From Actinomycetota bacterium (GTDB lineage: Bacteria > Actinomycetota > Actinomycetes > Propionibacteriales > Propionibacteriaceae), in NCBI GenBank assembly GCA_020161795.1, contig JAIUOR010000046.1, forward strand, positions 1-64,000: a DNA stretch of 64,000 nt, in the 5' to 3' direction. The notes beneath the pieces are model-generated. The model saw only the letters and a program-made list of their open reading frames with translations. It ran no database searches and was not told the origin of the DNA. A program made the position numbers and the translations under genes. Below, in pieces: positions 19,090 to 27,973 of the stretch (its first letter is position 1; the number at the start of each line of letters is the position of its first letter).

Positions 19090-19563
19090 TCAGGAGAGGG
19101 GATCCTCCGCCAACTCCTTCTCAAGGTACTCGGCGGTCTCGGTGGCGCTCTGCCGGGTGCCGGAATCGTCGACGTAGGAATAGGTGTAGGTCTCGGTACG
19201 CCCGGTGGGCCGATAGCCGAGGCGAAGGTAGAGGCGCTTGGCGCCCGGGTTGTCGGAGCCGACTCCGATCGCGATCCGTCCGTGCCCGCGGGCTGCTTCC
19301 TCGGCGGCCCGGTTGAGGGCGGCACCGATCCCTCTGCCGCGGCAGGCCGGGATGACCTGCAGGTTCTTCAGTTCCGGGACCGGCACCCATTCGAGTTCAC
19401 CCGAGCCGACCGGTTCGTCGTCCAGCCAGGCGACCAGGTACAGGCAGCGTCCGGCCTGTTGCCGGTCGAAGGTGGTGCGGGCGTAGTCGCGTCCTTCGGG
19501 CTCGCGGGCGGCGATGACGTCGACGTCGGAGGCTTCGCACGGTCGTACGACGGCGTCCTCCAC
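19090..19563 (-). CDS. GNAT-family N-acetyltransferase
   Basis: A 157-residue acetyltransferase. The acetyl-CoA loop is ACRGRGIGAALNRAAEE at about residues 73-89, preceded by the beta-strand NLQVIP. A later strand (RIAIGVGSDNPGAKRLYLRLGYRPTG) is typical of GNAT proteins acting on small molecules or protein termini. The GTG start at 19563 has AAGGAG at good distance. The substrate is unknown. It stands alone between the PspC set and the divergent sugar operon. Confidence 0.85.
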   Translation of the reverse strand: MEDAVVRPCEASDVDVIAAREPEGRDYARTTFDRQQAGRCLYLVAWLDDEPVGSGELEWVPVPELKNLQVIPACRGRGIGAALNRAAEEAARGHGRIAIGVGSDNPGAKRLYLRLGYRPTGRTETYTYSYVDDSGTRQSATETAEYLEKELAEDPLS

Positions 19564-19660
19564 GAACGACTCCTTGCTCGGTTGCAGGGGCTGAGAGTAT
19601 CCGACGGGGTGCCTGGGCCTCGTCCAGCGAGTCCGTTATCGAACTGAAATACGCAACCCC

Positions 19661-19703
19661 TTGACGATGAGAGCGCTTTCATCATGTAATGGAAGCGCTC
19701 TCA
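19661..19703 (+). promoter_or_regulatory. Promoter with two LacI-type operators (CebR-like)
   Basis: TTGACG (19661-19666) and TGTAAT (19685-19690) are 18 bases apart. Two 14-bp operators flank the -10 box: TGAGAGCGCTTTCA (19668-19681) and TGGAAGCGCTCTCA (19690-19703). They are near-perfect mirror images with the AGCGCT core, close to the Streptomyces CebR site TGGGAGCGCTCCCA. The LacI regulator at 24577-25596 is the likely ligand. Confidence 0.8.
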
Positions 19704-19752
19704 GTGGTTCGCCACCGAGCCAGCGCGGTATCCCACAGACGAAGGAGTCCAG

Positions 19753-21069
19753 ATGCGCTCACCCATCCTGCTGCGAAGTGCGGCTGCTGCCGCGTTCGCG
19801 GCGATCCTGTTCGCGGGTTGCTCTCAAGCCCCCGCCCCGGCCCCGACCGACACCGGTGCGGCGCCGACCGATTCCGCTGCTCCCGCTGAAGAGATCACGC
19901 TCACCGTCGCGACGTTCAACGAGTTCGGCTACAACGATCTGCTGGCCGAGTACACCAAGCTCAATCCGAACGTGAAGGTGGAGGAAGTCAAGGCGGCGAC
20001 CTCCGACGAGGCGCGTGCGAACTTCATGACCAAGTTGGCTGCGGGCTCCGGCCTGTCCGACGTCGAGGGCGTCGAGGTCGACTGGCTGCCCGAGATCATG
20101 CAGAGCGCCGACAAGCTCGCCGACCTCACCGATCCGGCACTCGACGGCCGCTGGCTGGACTGGAAGGCCGCTCAGGCCACCACCGCCGACGGCAAGCTGG
20201 TCGGCTACGGCACCGACATCGGCCCGGAGGGCGTCTGCTACCGCGCCGACCTGTTCGAGAAGGCCGGCCTGCCGACCGATCGCGAAGAGGTGGCGAAGGC
20301 ACTCGGCTCCACCTGGGACGACTACTTCAACCTCGGCAAGCAGTTCGTCGCCAAGTCGGACGCCGCCTGGTTCGACTCCGCCGATGCCATCTTCCAGGGC
20401 ATGGTGAACCAGGTTGCGAACCCGTTCTCCTCGACCGAACCCGAAGAGACGCTGATCCCGCTCGACCAGAACACCCAGATCAAGGCGATCTACGACCAGA
20501 TCGTCAAGGCGGCGGTCGACGACAAGCTTTCCGCCAACCTGCAGCAGTGGCAGCCGGACTGGCAGAACGCCTTCCAGAACAACGGCTTCGCCACGATGCT
20601 CTGCCCGGGTTGGATGCTCGGTGTCATCGAGGGCAACGCTGCGGGTGTCGAGGGCTGGGACATCGCCAATGCCTTCCCCGGTGGTGGCGGCAACTGGGGC
20701 GGCTCGTTCCTGACCGTCCCGGCACAGGGCGCCCACGTCGAGGAGGCCAAGAAGCTGGCCGCCTGGCTGACCGCTCCCGAGCAGCAGATCAAGGCCTTCA
20801 AGCTGAAGGGCACCTTCCCCAGCCAGGTCGAGGCTCTGACCAGCCAGGATCTGCTGAGCGTCACGAATCCCTTCTTCAATGACGCGCCGACCGGTCAGAT
20901 CCTCGCCGATCGCGCCAAGGCCGTGACCGTGGTTCCGTTCAAGGGCCCGAACTACTTCGGGTACCGGGCCGCCATCTCCAACGCGATCAACCGGGTTGAC
21001 GTCGACAAGACCCACAACGCCGCTGACTCCTGGGCCACGGCGGTCTCCGACGTCGCCGCCCTCGGCTGA
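19753..21069 (+). CDS. Sugar ABC transporter substrate-binding lipoprotein (cellobiose-like)
   Basis: A 438-residue extracellular solute-binding protein (family 1). It has a lipoprotein signal with lipobox LFAGC (Cys23) followed by a Pro/Thr/Ala linker. The mature part has a normal family 1 length and features such as the WGGSFLTVPAQG region. GGAG at 19743-19746 precedes the ATG. It captures a sugar outside the membrane and passes it to the permeases downstream. With the GH1 glucosidase and CebR-like operators the likely ligand is cellobiose or another beta-glucoside; this is inference. Confidence 0.88.
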   Translation: MRSPILLRSAAAAAFAAILFAGCSQAPAPAPTDTGAAPTDSAAPAEEITLTVATFNEFGYNDLLAEYTKLNPNVKVEEVKAATSDEARANFMTKLAAGSGLSDVEGVEVDWLPEIMQSADKLADLTDPALDGRWLDWKAAQATTADGKLVGYGTDIGPEGVCYRADLFEKAGLPTDREEVAKALGSTWDDYFNLGKQFVAKSDAAWFDSADAIFQGMVNQVANPFSSTEPEETLIPLDQNTQIKAIYDQIVKAAVDDKLSANLQQWQPDWQNAFQNNGFATMLCPGWMLGVIEGNAAGVEGWDIANAFPGGGGNWGGSFLTVPAQGAHVEEAKKLAAWLTAPEQQIKAFKLKGTFPSQVEALTSQDLLSVTNPFFNDAPTGQILADRAKAVTVVPFKGPNYFGYRAAISNAINRVDVDKTHNAADSWATAVSDVAALG

Positions 21070-21080
21070 CCAGTGACGAG

Positions 21081-21110
21081 GTCCGGCCGGCTCCACAGGG
21101 CCGGCCGGAC
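21081..21110 (+). terminator. Intra-operon hairpin after the binding-protein gene
   Basis: A perfect 10-bp stem (GTCCGGCCGG at 21081-21090, complement at 21101-21110) with a 10-nt loop begins 11 bases after the binding-protein stop. It probably stabilises the upstream message or partly terminates, giving more binding protein than permease. The rest of 21070-21243 holds no gene; GAGGAGG lies before the next start. Confidence 0.65.
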
Positions 21111-21243
21111 CCGAAAATCCTGACCTGGGCCGCGCTGAGCGGGTCGGGCGACAGATAATCCTGTTGCCGGTGGTCGGGGCCGGATCGCTCCGGCTCCGAC
21201 TGCACCGGCCGCAGAGTTGCACAAAAACGCCGAGGAGGTAGCC

Positions 21244-22266
21244 GTGCCCGCACAACCCGACGTGGCCGCACCCCCGTCGTCGGCCTCGAGGCCGGCTTTC
21301 GACTGGCGCTCCTTCCGAAGCCGGCTGGACGTCAAGAGCGCCCCGTACCTCTACATCGCGCCGTTCTTCCTGCTGTTTGCCCTGGTGGGCCTCTTCCCGC
21401 TGCTGTACACGGCGTTCGTCTCGGTGCACAAGTGGGGACTGGTCACCGGAAACCAGGGATTCATCGGCCTTGACAACTATCAGGCCGTGCTCGACCAGCC
21501 GCGGTTCTGGCAGGGGATGGGCAACACCTTCAGCATCTTCCTGCTCTCCTCGGTGCCGCAGATCATCCTGGCGATCTTCATCGCCGCCGTGCTGGACGCC
21601 AACCTGCGCGCCAAGACCTTCTGGCGGATGGGCGTCCTGGTTCCCTATGTGGTGGCACCGGTGGCGGTCGGCCTGATCTTCAACCAGATGTTCGCCGACC
21701 AGTCCGGCTTCGTGAACGCGATCTTCGCCAACATCGGGCTGCCGGCGGTCGGCTGGCACGCCGACGCCTTCGCCTCGCACGTCGCGATCGCGACCATGGT
21801 GAACTTCCGCTGGACCGGCTACAACGCCCTGATCGTCCTGGCCGCGATGCAGGCCATCCCGCGCGACATCATCGAGGCCGCGGTGGTGGACGGCGCCTCC
21901 CGGCTACGGACCTTCTTCTCCATCACGATCCCGATGCTGCGGCCCACCCTGATCTTCGTGATCATCACCTCGACCATCGGCGGCCTGCAGATCTTCGACG
22001 AGCCCCGGATGTTCGACCAGATCGGCCTGGGCGGCAACGACCGGCAGTGGATGACCATCACGATGTTCATGTACGAGGTCGGCTGGGGCAACCAGCGCAA
22101 CTTCGGCCGGGCCGCGGCGGTGGCCTGGATCCTGTTCGTGGTGATCGTCGTGATCGCCCTGCTCAACTACTGGCTGACCAGCCGGATCGCCAGTTCCGGC
22201 GCGGCCACTGCGAAGCTGCACGGCGCCTCGCGCCTGCTCGGCACCACCAAGGGAGACCGGCGATGA
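21244..22266 (+). CDS. Sugar ABC transporter permease (MalF/CebF type)
   Basis: A 340-residue inner-membrane permease with six predicted membrane segments after a 45-residue polar leader. The EAA loop that contacts the ATPase is IPRDIIEAAVVDGASRLRTF. GAGGAGG precedes the GTG at 21244; an in-frame GTG upstream would add 9 residues without a ribosome site. It pairs with the next gene, which it overlaps by 4 bases (ATGA). No ATPase gene is present, so a shared MsiK-like ATPase encoded elsewhere is expected. Confidence 0.9.
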   Translation: MPAQPDVAAPPSSASRPAFDWRSFRSRLDVKSAPYLYIAPFFLLFALVGLFPLLYTAFVSVHKWGLVTGNQGFIGLDNYQAVLDQPRFWQGMGNTFSIFLLSSVPQIILAIFIAAVLDANLRAKTFWRMGVLVPYVVAPVAVGLIFNQMFADQSGFVNAIFANIGLPAVGWHADAFASHVAIATMVNFRWTGYNALIVLAAMQAIPRDIIEAAVVDGASRLRTFFSITIPMLRPTLIFVIITSTIGGLQIFDEPRMFDQIGLGGNDRQWMTITMFMYEVGWGNQRNFGRAAAVAWILFVVIVVIALLNYWLTSRIASSGAATAKLHGASRLLGTTKGDRR

Positions 22267-23180
22267 GCGCCCCGCAGATGCCGGTCGGCATGATCGAACA
22301 GGTTGCCGGCAAGGGTGCGGCCCGCGCCGCCCGCCGCCGGCGCGGCATGGATCAGGGGATCCGCCGGCCGGGTTGGCTGACCTACCTGATGCTGGCGGTC
22401 ATCCTGGTGATCTGTGCCTTCCCGCTCTACTACGCCTTCCTGCTGGCCTCCACCAACGCCACCTACATCGCGCAGAACCCGATTCCCTCGCTGATCCCAC
22501 AGGGTCAGTTCCTGGAGAACGTCGTCCGCGTCCTCTCCGCCGACATCAAGTTCTGGCAGGCGGTCATCAACTCGGTGATCGTCGCGGTGACCACCTCGAT
22601 CTCGGTGGTGTTCTTCGCCACCCTGGCCGGCTTCTCCTTCGCCAAGCTGCGGTTCCGCGGCCGCAACGGGCTGCTCGCCTTCGTGATCGGGACGATGGCC
22701 GTCCCCACCCAGCTGGGCATCATCCCGCTGTTCATCGTGATGGCGCAGCTGGGCTGGGTCGGGAATCTGCTGTCGGTGATCGTGCCCGCCATGGTCACCG
22801 CCTTCGGGGTGTTCTGGATGACCCAGTACCTCTCCGAGGCGCTGCCGTACGAGCTGATCGAGGCAGCGCGGGTGGACGGCTGCTCGATGATCCGCACCTT
22901 CTGGCACGTGGCGCTGCCCGCGGCGCGTCCCGCCGCGGCCATGCTGGCGCTGTTCACCTTCGTCGCCTCCTGGACCAACTTCTTCTGGCCGTTCGTGGTA
23001 CTCGGCTCCAGCAATCCGACGCTGCCGGTCGCGCTGCAGCTGCTGCAGGGCACCTACTTCAAGGACATGGCTCTGATCATGGCGGGCGTGGTGCTGGCCA
23101 CCATCCCGCTACTGGTGTTGTTCGTCGTCGCCGGTCGCCATCTGGTCTCCGGCATCATGGCTGGCGCAGTGAAGGGATGA
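22263..23180 (+). CDS. Sugar ABC transporter permease (MalG/CebG type)
   Basis: A 305-residue permease, partner of the preceding gene. It has six membrane segments from about residue 40 onward and an EAA loop LPYELIEAARVDGCSMIRTF. The ATG at 22263 overlaps the upstream stop, and its own stop overlaps the glucosidase start (ATGA at 23177-23180), so all three are coupled. The protein forms the transport channel with the other permease. Confidence 0.92.
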   Translation: MSAPQMPVGMIEQVAGKGAARAARRRRGMDQGIRRPGWLTYLMLAVILVICAFPLYYAFLLASTNATYIAQNPIPSLIPQGQFLENVVRVLSADIKFWQAVINSVIVAVTTSISVVFFATLAGFSFAKLRFRGRNGLLAFVIGTMAVPTQLGIIPLFIVMAQLGWVGNLLSVIVPAMVTAFGVFWMTQYLSEALPYELIEAARVDGCSMIRTFWHVALPAARPAAAMLALFTFVASWTNFFWPFVVLGSSNPTLPVALQLLQGTYFKDMALIMAGVVLATIPLLVLFVVAGRHLVSGIMAGAVKG

Positions 23181-24562
23181 CCACGATGCAGTTCCCACCC
23201 GGGTTCCTGTGGGGGACCGCCACCTCGGCTTTCCAGGTCGAGGGTGCCCATGACATCGACGGCCGGCAGCCGTCGATCTGGGACGAGTTCTGCGATGTGC
23301 CGGGTGCGATCGAGGGTGGTGAGGACGGTCGGCAGGGCGTCGACCACTATCACCGTTACCGCGAGGACGTCGCCCTGATGGCCGGGCTGGGCCTGAACAG
23401 CTACCGGTTCAGCGTCAGCTGGCCGCGGGTGATGCACGGGGACCGGGTCAACCCGGCCGGGATGGACTTCTACTCCCGGTTGGTCGACGAACTGCTGGGT
23501 GCCGGGATCGAGCCGTGGCTGACCCTGTATCACTGGGACCTGCCTGCCTCCCTGCCCGGCGGCTGGACGAATCGCGACACCGCCTACCGATTCGCCGACT
23601 ACACCGCGGCGCTCCACGACCGGCTGGGCGACCGGGTGCCGACCTGGACGACGCTGAACGAGCCGTGGTGCTCCTCCTTCCTCAGCTACGCCGGTGGCGA
23701 GCACGCTCCCGGCCACACCGATCCGGTCGAGGCGGTGCGGGCCATGCACCATTTGCTGCTCGGTCACGGCCTGGCCTTGCAGGCCCTGCGGGCGGGCGGT
23801 GCCGAGCGAGCGGGCATCACCCTCAACTTCAGCCCGGTCCTGCCGGCCAGCGACGACCCCGCGGATGTCGATGTCACGCGCCGGGTCGACGGCACCTCCA
23901 ATCGGGTCTTCGTCCACCCGATCTTCACCGGCGAGTATCCGCCTGACGTCCGCGCCGATCTGGACCGGTGGTGGGACGCCGATCTGGTAGCCGAGGGCGA
24001 TCTGGCAACCATCTCTGCGCCGATCGACGTGCTCGGCCTCAACTACTACGCGACCGCCATGGTGCGCGCCGGCGAGCCGGTGGAGCCATGGCAGGTGCGG
24101 GGTCGCGACCGCTGGACCCCGCACATCGCGGCGCCGGACGCCGAATACGTGTCGCGCGACCTGCCACGCACCGCGATGGACTGGGAGGTGGAGGGGGACG
24201 GGCTGCGACGCCTGCTGCTGTGGCTGCACCGGGAGTACGCCGGGCCGGCCGGGGTTCCGCTGGTCGTCACCGAGAACGGCGCCGCCTACCCCGATGCTGA
24301 GGTCGGCCCGGACGGCGTGGTGCGCGATCTGGACCGGATCGGGTATCTGCGGGAGCACCTCGCCGCCGTCCACGCCGCGATCGCGGAGGGCGCGGACGTC
24401 CGTGGCTACCTGGAATGGTCGCTGCTGGACAACTTCGAGTGGGCGTGGGGATACGACAAGAAGTTCGGAATCGTCGCGGTGGACGCTGCGCTGAATCGGA
24501 TACCGAAGGCCAGCGCCGCCTGGTACGGTGCGGTCGCACGGCGAGGCGGCGTGGAGCACTGA
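23177..24562 (+). CDS. GH1 beta-glucosidase
   Basis: A 461-residue glycoside hydrolase family 1 enzyme. The acid/base glutamate is in TLNEPW and the nucleophile in VTENGAAY; the N-terminal FPPGFLWGTATSAFQVEGA signature and YRFSVSWPRV are intact. It has no signal peptide, so it hydrolyses imported cellobiose or other beta-glucosides in the cytoplasm. The start overlaps the permease stop by 4 bases; a second Met three codons in is possible. Normal length for the family. Confidence 0.95.
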   Translation: MTTMQFPPGFLWGTATSAFQVEGAHDIDGRQPSIWDEFCDVPGAIEGGEDGRQGVDHYHRYREDVALMAGLGLNSYRFSVSWPRVMHGDRVNPAGMDFYSRLVDELLGAGIEPWLTLYHWDLPASLPGGWTNRDTAYRFADYTAALHDRLGDRVPTWTTLNEPWCSSFLSYAGGEHAPGHTDPVEAVRAMHHLLLGHGLALQALRAGGAERAGITLNFSPVLPASDDPADVDVTRRVDGTSNRVFVHPIFTGEYPPDVRADLDRWWDADLVAEGDLATISAPIDVLGLNYYATAMVRAGEPVEPWQVRGRDRWTPHIAAPDAEYVSRDLPRTAMDWEVEGDGLRRLLLWLHREYAGPAGVPLVVTENGAAYPDAEVGPDGVVRDLDRIGYLREHLAAVHAAIAEGADVRGYLEWSLLDNFEWAWGYDKKFGIVAVDAALNRIPKASAAWYGAVARRGGVEH

Positions 24563-24576
24563 CGGAGGTCGCTGCG

Positions 24577-25596
24577 ATGACGCACCAGGTTTCCAACGGT
24601 GAGTGGAATCTTCCCACCCTCGACGATGTGGCGCGGGCATCCGGGGTCTCCCGGGCCACGGTCTCACGCGTCGTCAACGGGGGCCGGCTGGTGTCGCAAC
24701 AGACCTGCGATGCGGTCAATGCCGCGATCGCCGAACTCGGCTATCGCCCGAACCGGGCCGCCCGTGCCCTGGTCACCCGGCGAGCCGGAGCGGTGGCGGT
24801 CGTGGTGCCGGAAACCGATGACCGGGTGTTCACCGATCCGTTCTTCCCGCAGGCCTACCACGGGGCGCTGGCCGCCTTCGCCGGCGTGGACGTCCAGGTG
24901 CTGCTGGCGATGGCGCCGCCGGGCGAGGGGGCCGCTCGGATGGCCCGCTACCTCGCCAGCGGCCACGTCGACGGCGCCGTCGTGATCTCGCACCACGGCC
25001 CGGAACTGGCCCGCCGGCTGCTCAACAGCGCTCACCCGGTGGTCTTCGTCGGGGATCCCGAGGTGCCTGGCATTCCGTACGTCGAACTCGATCAGAGGAC
25101 GGCAGCGATCACCGCCACCCGCCACCTCATCGAGCGGGGCGCCACCCGGATCGGAACCGTCACCGGACCGATGGACATGAATGCCGGCACCGCCCGGTTG
25201 CGCGGCTTCGAAGTGGCGATGGACGAGGCGGGGCTGGCGCCGGCCGGTGTGGCGGAGGGTGACTTCAGCGTCCACGGCGGCGAACTGGCCACCCGGCGGC
25301 TGCTCGACCAGAACCCGGAACTGGACGGGTTGTTCGTCGCCTCCGACCTGATGGCGCTGGGTACGCTGCGGGCGCTGCGGCGCGCGGGCCGGCGCGTCCC
25401 GGAGGACATCAGGGTGGTCGGGTTCGACGATTCCAGCGCCGCACTGCAGGCCAGCCCGCAGTTGACCACGATGACCAACCCGCCCACCGAGCTGGCCCGG
25501 ATCGCCGGCGAGATGCTGCTGGGCATGCTCTCCGGCGTCGCGCCCACCTTCCCGGTGATCCTCTCCAGCGAACTGATCGTCCGTAACTCGGCCTGA
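24577..25596 (+). CDS. LacI-family regulator of the beta-glucoside operon (CebR-like)
   Basis: A 339-residue LacI/GalR protein. The helix-turn-helix is TLDDVARASGVSRATVSRVVNG at about residues 12-33, and the hinge includes YRPNRAARALVTRR. A periplasmic-binding-like sensor domain fills the rest. GGAGG lies 9 bases before the ATG. As the last gene of the cellobiose-type operon it probably binds the two AGCGCT-core operators at 19668-19703 and releases them when the imported sugar binds. In Streptomyces CebR works in this way. Confidence 0.9.
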   Translation: MTHQVSNGEWNLPTLDDVARASGVSRATVSRVVNGGRLVSQQTCDAVNAAIAELGYRPNRAARALVTRRAGAVAVVVPETDDRVFTDPFFPQAYHGALAAFAGVDVQVLLAMAPPGEGAARMARYLASGHVDGAVVISHHGPELARRLLNSAHPVVFVGDPEVPGIPYVELDQRTAAITATRHLIERGATRIGTVTGPMDMNAGTARLRGFEVAMDEAGLAPAGVAEGDFSVHGGELATRRLLDQNPELDGLFVASDLMALGTLRALRRAGRRVPEDIRVVGFDDSSAALQASPQLTTMTNPPTELARIAGEMLLGMLSGVAPTFPVILSSELIVRNSA

Positions 25597-25623
25597 ACCG
25601 CCGTCGTGCAGCACACTGGTGGG

Positions 25624-26856
25624 GTGACCGATGTCGTCCCTCGCTCCAGCCGGCCGCTGCACGCGGCCTGGCTCGGCGGAGTGTGCGCGGGGCTCGCCGA
25701 TCATCTGCGCTGGTCGCCGTTGGTGCTGCGGGTGCTCTTCGTCGCGCTGGCTGCGACCCGGCTGGTCGGGGTGGTGCTCTACCTGGTGCTGTGGCTGGTG
25801 ATGCCGCGCGCGGCCGAGCGTCCCACGGCGCCGGGGATCGAGGCAGCCACCCGCACCGGGATGCGCTCGGCCGCCACCGAACTGCGTCCGGTCGATTACG
25901 GAGTGGCCGGTGCGCTGGGCTTGCTGGGCGTCGGGTTGCTGTGGATCGTCCAGACCAGCCCGTGGGCGCTGGATCCGCTGCTGTTGGCCGCCGGGCTGCT
26001 GGCCACGGGCGGGCTGGCCCTGATCTGGTGGCAGGCCGACCAGTCATCGACCCGCGAGGTGCGCCGGGCCGGGCTGCGCTGGTGGCTGGCGCCACTGGTC
26101 GCCCATCGCTCGACGATCGCCGCGATCGCCGTGGGGCTGACCGCCCTCGCGGCCGCGATCGGGCTGGTGGTGGTGCAGCAGACCCGGCTGGGCGAGGTCG
26201 GACGACTGCTGCTGGTGCTCGGGCTGGCGGTGGCCGGGATCGTCCTGGCCGGGTTGCCGTGGGTGCTGCGGGGACGCCAGGCGCTGGCCCAGGCGCGCGA
26301 CGACAAGCTGTTGTCGGATGCGAGAGCAGACATGGCCGCCCACCTGCACGACTCGGTGCTGCAGACCCTGGCGCTGATCCAGCGCCAGGCGAAGGATCCG
26401 CGGGCGGTCGTCCGGCTGGCCCGGCGCCAGGAGCGGGATCTGCGGCAGTGGCTGTACGGCGAGACCACCGACGAATCCAGCCTGAGCCGCGCCCTGACCG
26501 TGGTGGCTGAGGACGTGGAGGCCGATCACGGCATCGACATCGATCTGGTGACGGTGGGGGACTGCGAGTTGAGCAGCGAGGTCACCGCGCTGGTCCGCGC
26601 GGCCCGCGAGGCGATGGTGAACGCCGCCCGCCACGCGGGGGTCGAGCGGGTGGATGTCTACGCCGAGGTCGATCCCGACCAGGTGAGCGTCTACATCCGC
26701 GATCGCGGTGCCGGGTTCGACCCGGCCGCCATCGACGCCGACCGGATGGGTGTGCGCGGCTCGATCATCGAGCGGGTGGATCGAGCCGGTGGACAGGCGA
26801 TAATACGATCCAGCCCTGGCGAAGGAACCGAAGTGAGACTGGAGTTGCCCAGATGA
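25624..26856 (+). CDS. PspC-domain sensor histidine kinase
   Basis: A 410-residue kinase. An N-terminal PspC domain (LHAAWLGGVCAGLADHLRWSPLVLRVLF) is followed by membrane segments at about 80-125 and 155-215. The dimerisation/phosphorylation motif is MAAHLHDSVLQTL with His242, and a HATPase_c domain follows (EAMVNAARHAG, DRGAGFDP, SSPGEGTEVRLELP). It phosphorylates the LuxR-type regulator encoded next, which it overlaps by 4 bases. The GTG at 25624 is chosen; another in-frame GTG lies 18 bases upstream. Such PspC kinases are thought to sense envelope stress. Confidence 0.9.
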   Translation: MTDVVPRSSRPLHAAWLGGVCAGLADHLRWSPLVLRVLFVALAATRLVGVVLYLVLWLVMPRAAERPTAPGIEAATRTGMRSAATELRPVDYGVAGALGLLGVGLLWIVQTSPWALDPLLLAAGLLATGGLALIWWQADQSSTREVRRAGLRWWLAPLVAHRSTIAAIAVGLTALAAAIGLVVVQQTRLGEVGRLLLVLGLAVAGIVLAGLPWVLRGRQALAQARDDKLLSDARADMAAHLHDSVLQTLALIQRQAKDPRAVVRLARRQERDLRQWLYGETTDESSLSRALTVVAEDVEADHGIDIDLVTVGDCELSSEVTALVRAAREAMVNAARHAGVERVDVYAEVDPDQVSVYIRDRGAGFDPAAIDADRMGVRGSIIERVDRAGGQAIIRSSPGEGTEVRLELPR

Positions 26857-27539
26857 CCGACCAGCCTGAAGAGACCACCCAGCCGACCCCGCATCCCACG
26901 GCCGCCCGGCGGGTGGTGGTGGTCGATGACCACGCGATGTTCCGCAGCGGCGTCCGGCACGACATCGGCGCGCGGGTGCAGATAGTCGGCGAGGGGGAGG
27001 ACGTGCCCACCGCGGTCGCGGCCATCCTGGCGGCGCTGCCGGATGTGGTGCTGCTGGACGTCCATCTGCCTGGCGGCGGCGGGGCGGAGGTTCTCAAGCA
27101 GGTGCTCGCGGTGGAGCCCGAGATCCGGTTCCTCGCGCTGAGCGTCTCGGACGCCGCCGAGGACGTCATCGGCGTGATCCGGGCGGGCGCCCGCGGCTAC
27201 GTCACCAAGTCGATCTCGGCCGACGAACTGGTCGAGGCCATCGGACGGGTGGCCGAAGGGGACGCGGTGTTCTCGCCTCGGCTGGCCGGGTTCGTGCTGG
27301 ACGCATTCTCCGGCAGTATCGACGTGGCCAGCATCGACGAGGATCTCGACCGGCTCTCGCAGCGGGAACGCGAGGTGCTGCGGTTGATCGCCCGCGGCTA
27401 CGCCTACAAGGAGATCGCCCGGGAGCTGTTCATCTCGATCAAGACCGTCGAGACCCACGTCTCCAGCGTGCTGCGCAAGCTGCAGCTGTCGAACCGTCAC
27501 CAGCTCACCCGCTGGGCAACCGACCGCAAGCTGGTGTGA
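26853..27539 (+). CDS. NarL/LuxR-type response regulator
   Basis: A 228-residue response regulator. The receiver domain has the acidic pair Asp25-Asp26 and phospho-acceptor Asp69 in VVLLDVHLP; the DNA-binding domain (LSQREREVLRLIARGYAYKEIARELFISIKTVETHVSSVLRKL) spans about residues 160-215. A Pro/Thr-rich leader of 18 residues precedes the receiver. It is coupled to the PspC kinase, and the two form a two-component system that may control the PspC proteins at 17390-19013. Confidence 0.93.
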   Translation: MTDQPEETTQPTPHPTAARRVVVVDDHAMFRSGVRHDIGARVQIVGEGEDVPTAVAAILAALPDVVLLDVHLPGGGGAEVLKQVLAVEPEIRFLALSVSDAAEDVIGVIRAGARGYVTKSISADELVEAIGRVAEGDAVFSPRLAGFVLDAFSGSIDVASIDEDLDRLSQREREVLRLIARGYAYKEIARELFISIKTVETHVSSVLRKLQLSNRHQLTRWATDRKLV

Positions 27540-27543
27540 CCCT

Positions 27544-27616
27544 GGGACAGGGTACGGTTCCCCGTCCCGGGCAAGGGCAGCGGGCCCGGCCGGGGGAAAG
27601 GAAGCCGAGCCCGCTG
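27544..27616. terminator. Two hairpins between the convergent response regulator and glsB-like gene
   Basis: A first imperfect hairpin (GGGACAGGG with CCCCGTCCC) spans 27544-27568. A second, stronger one pairs 27578-27590 with 27604-27616 (CAGCGGGC at the base, one mismatch). They fill most of the gap after the response-regulator stop and before the glsB-like stop, so they probably end transcription from both sides. Confidence 0.7.
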
Positions 27617-27641
27617 GTCCTGGGAAGTCAGTCTGGGAGGG

Positions 27642-27896
27642 TCAGGCCTTCTTCTTCGTGATCACCGTGTAGAGCCAGAGCACCAGCACCGAGCCGCCGA
27701 TCGCCAGCAGCCAGGACCACAGCGAGAAGAACCCGGTGACGCCGTGGTCGAAGAGCGCCGAACCGATCCAGCCGCCGACAACGCCGCCCACGACACCGAC
27801 GAGCAGGGTGGAGACCCACCCGCCGTCCTGCTTCAAAATCGACTTGGCGATCGCTCCGGCGATCAGGCCCATGATGATCCATGCGATGAAACCCAT
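27642..27896 (-). CDS. GlsB/YeaQ/YmgE-family stress membrane protein
   Basis: An 84-residue membrane protein with three hydrophobic segments and the family pattern of GLIAGAIAKSI and VGVVGGVVGGWIG (transglycosylase-associated protein family). It ends in a lysine-rich tail. Such proteins are common general-stress proteins of unknown biochemical role. Promoter boxes TTGTCA-N16-TACGAT end 6 nt before the ATG at 27896, so the message is probably leaderless. Confidence 0.9.
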   Translation of the reverse strand: MGFIAWIIMGLIAGAIAKSILKQDGGWVSTLLVGVVGGVVGGWIGSALFDHGVTGFFSLWSWLLAIGGSVLVLWLYTVITKKKA

Positions 27897-27902
27897 GCTT
27901 CA

Positions 27903-27930
27903 ATCGTAGGCAGTGGGTCGTCAATGACAA
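27903..27930 (-). promoter_or_regulatory. Leaderless promoter of the glsB-like gene
   Basis: On the minus strand TTGTCA (27930-27925) and TACGAT (27908-27903) are 16 bases apart and 6 nt precede the ATG. Confidence 0.55.
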
Positions 27931-27973
27931 CGAGGAATACCCTGAGAGATCCCTGAACGCCACAGCGGCAGGG

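Noticed and set aside
25606-25623. Upstream GTG start for the PspC kinase
   Set aside because: It adds six residues (Met-Gln-His...) without a ribosome site; the GTG at 25624 begins just before the PspC domain.
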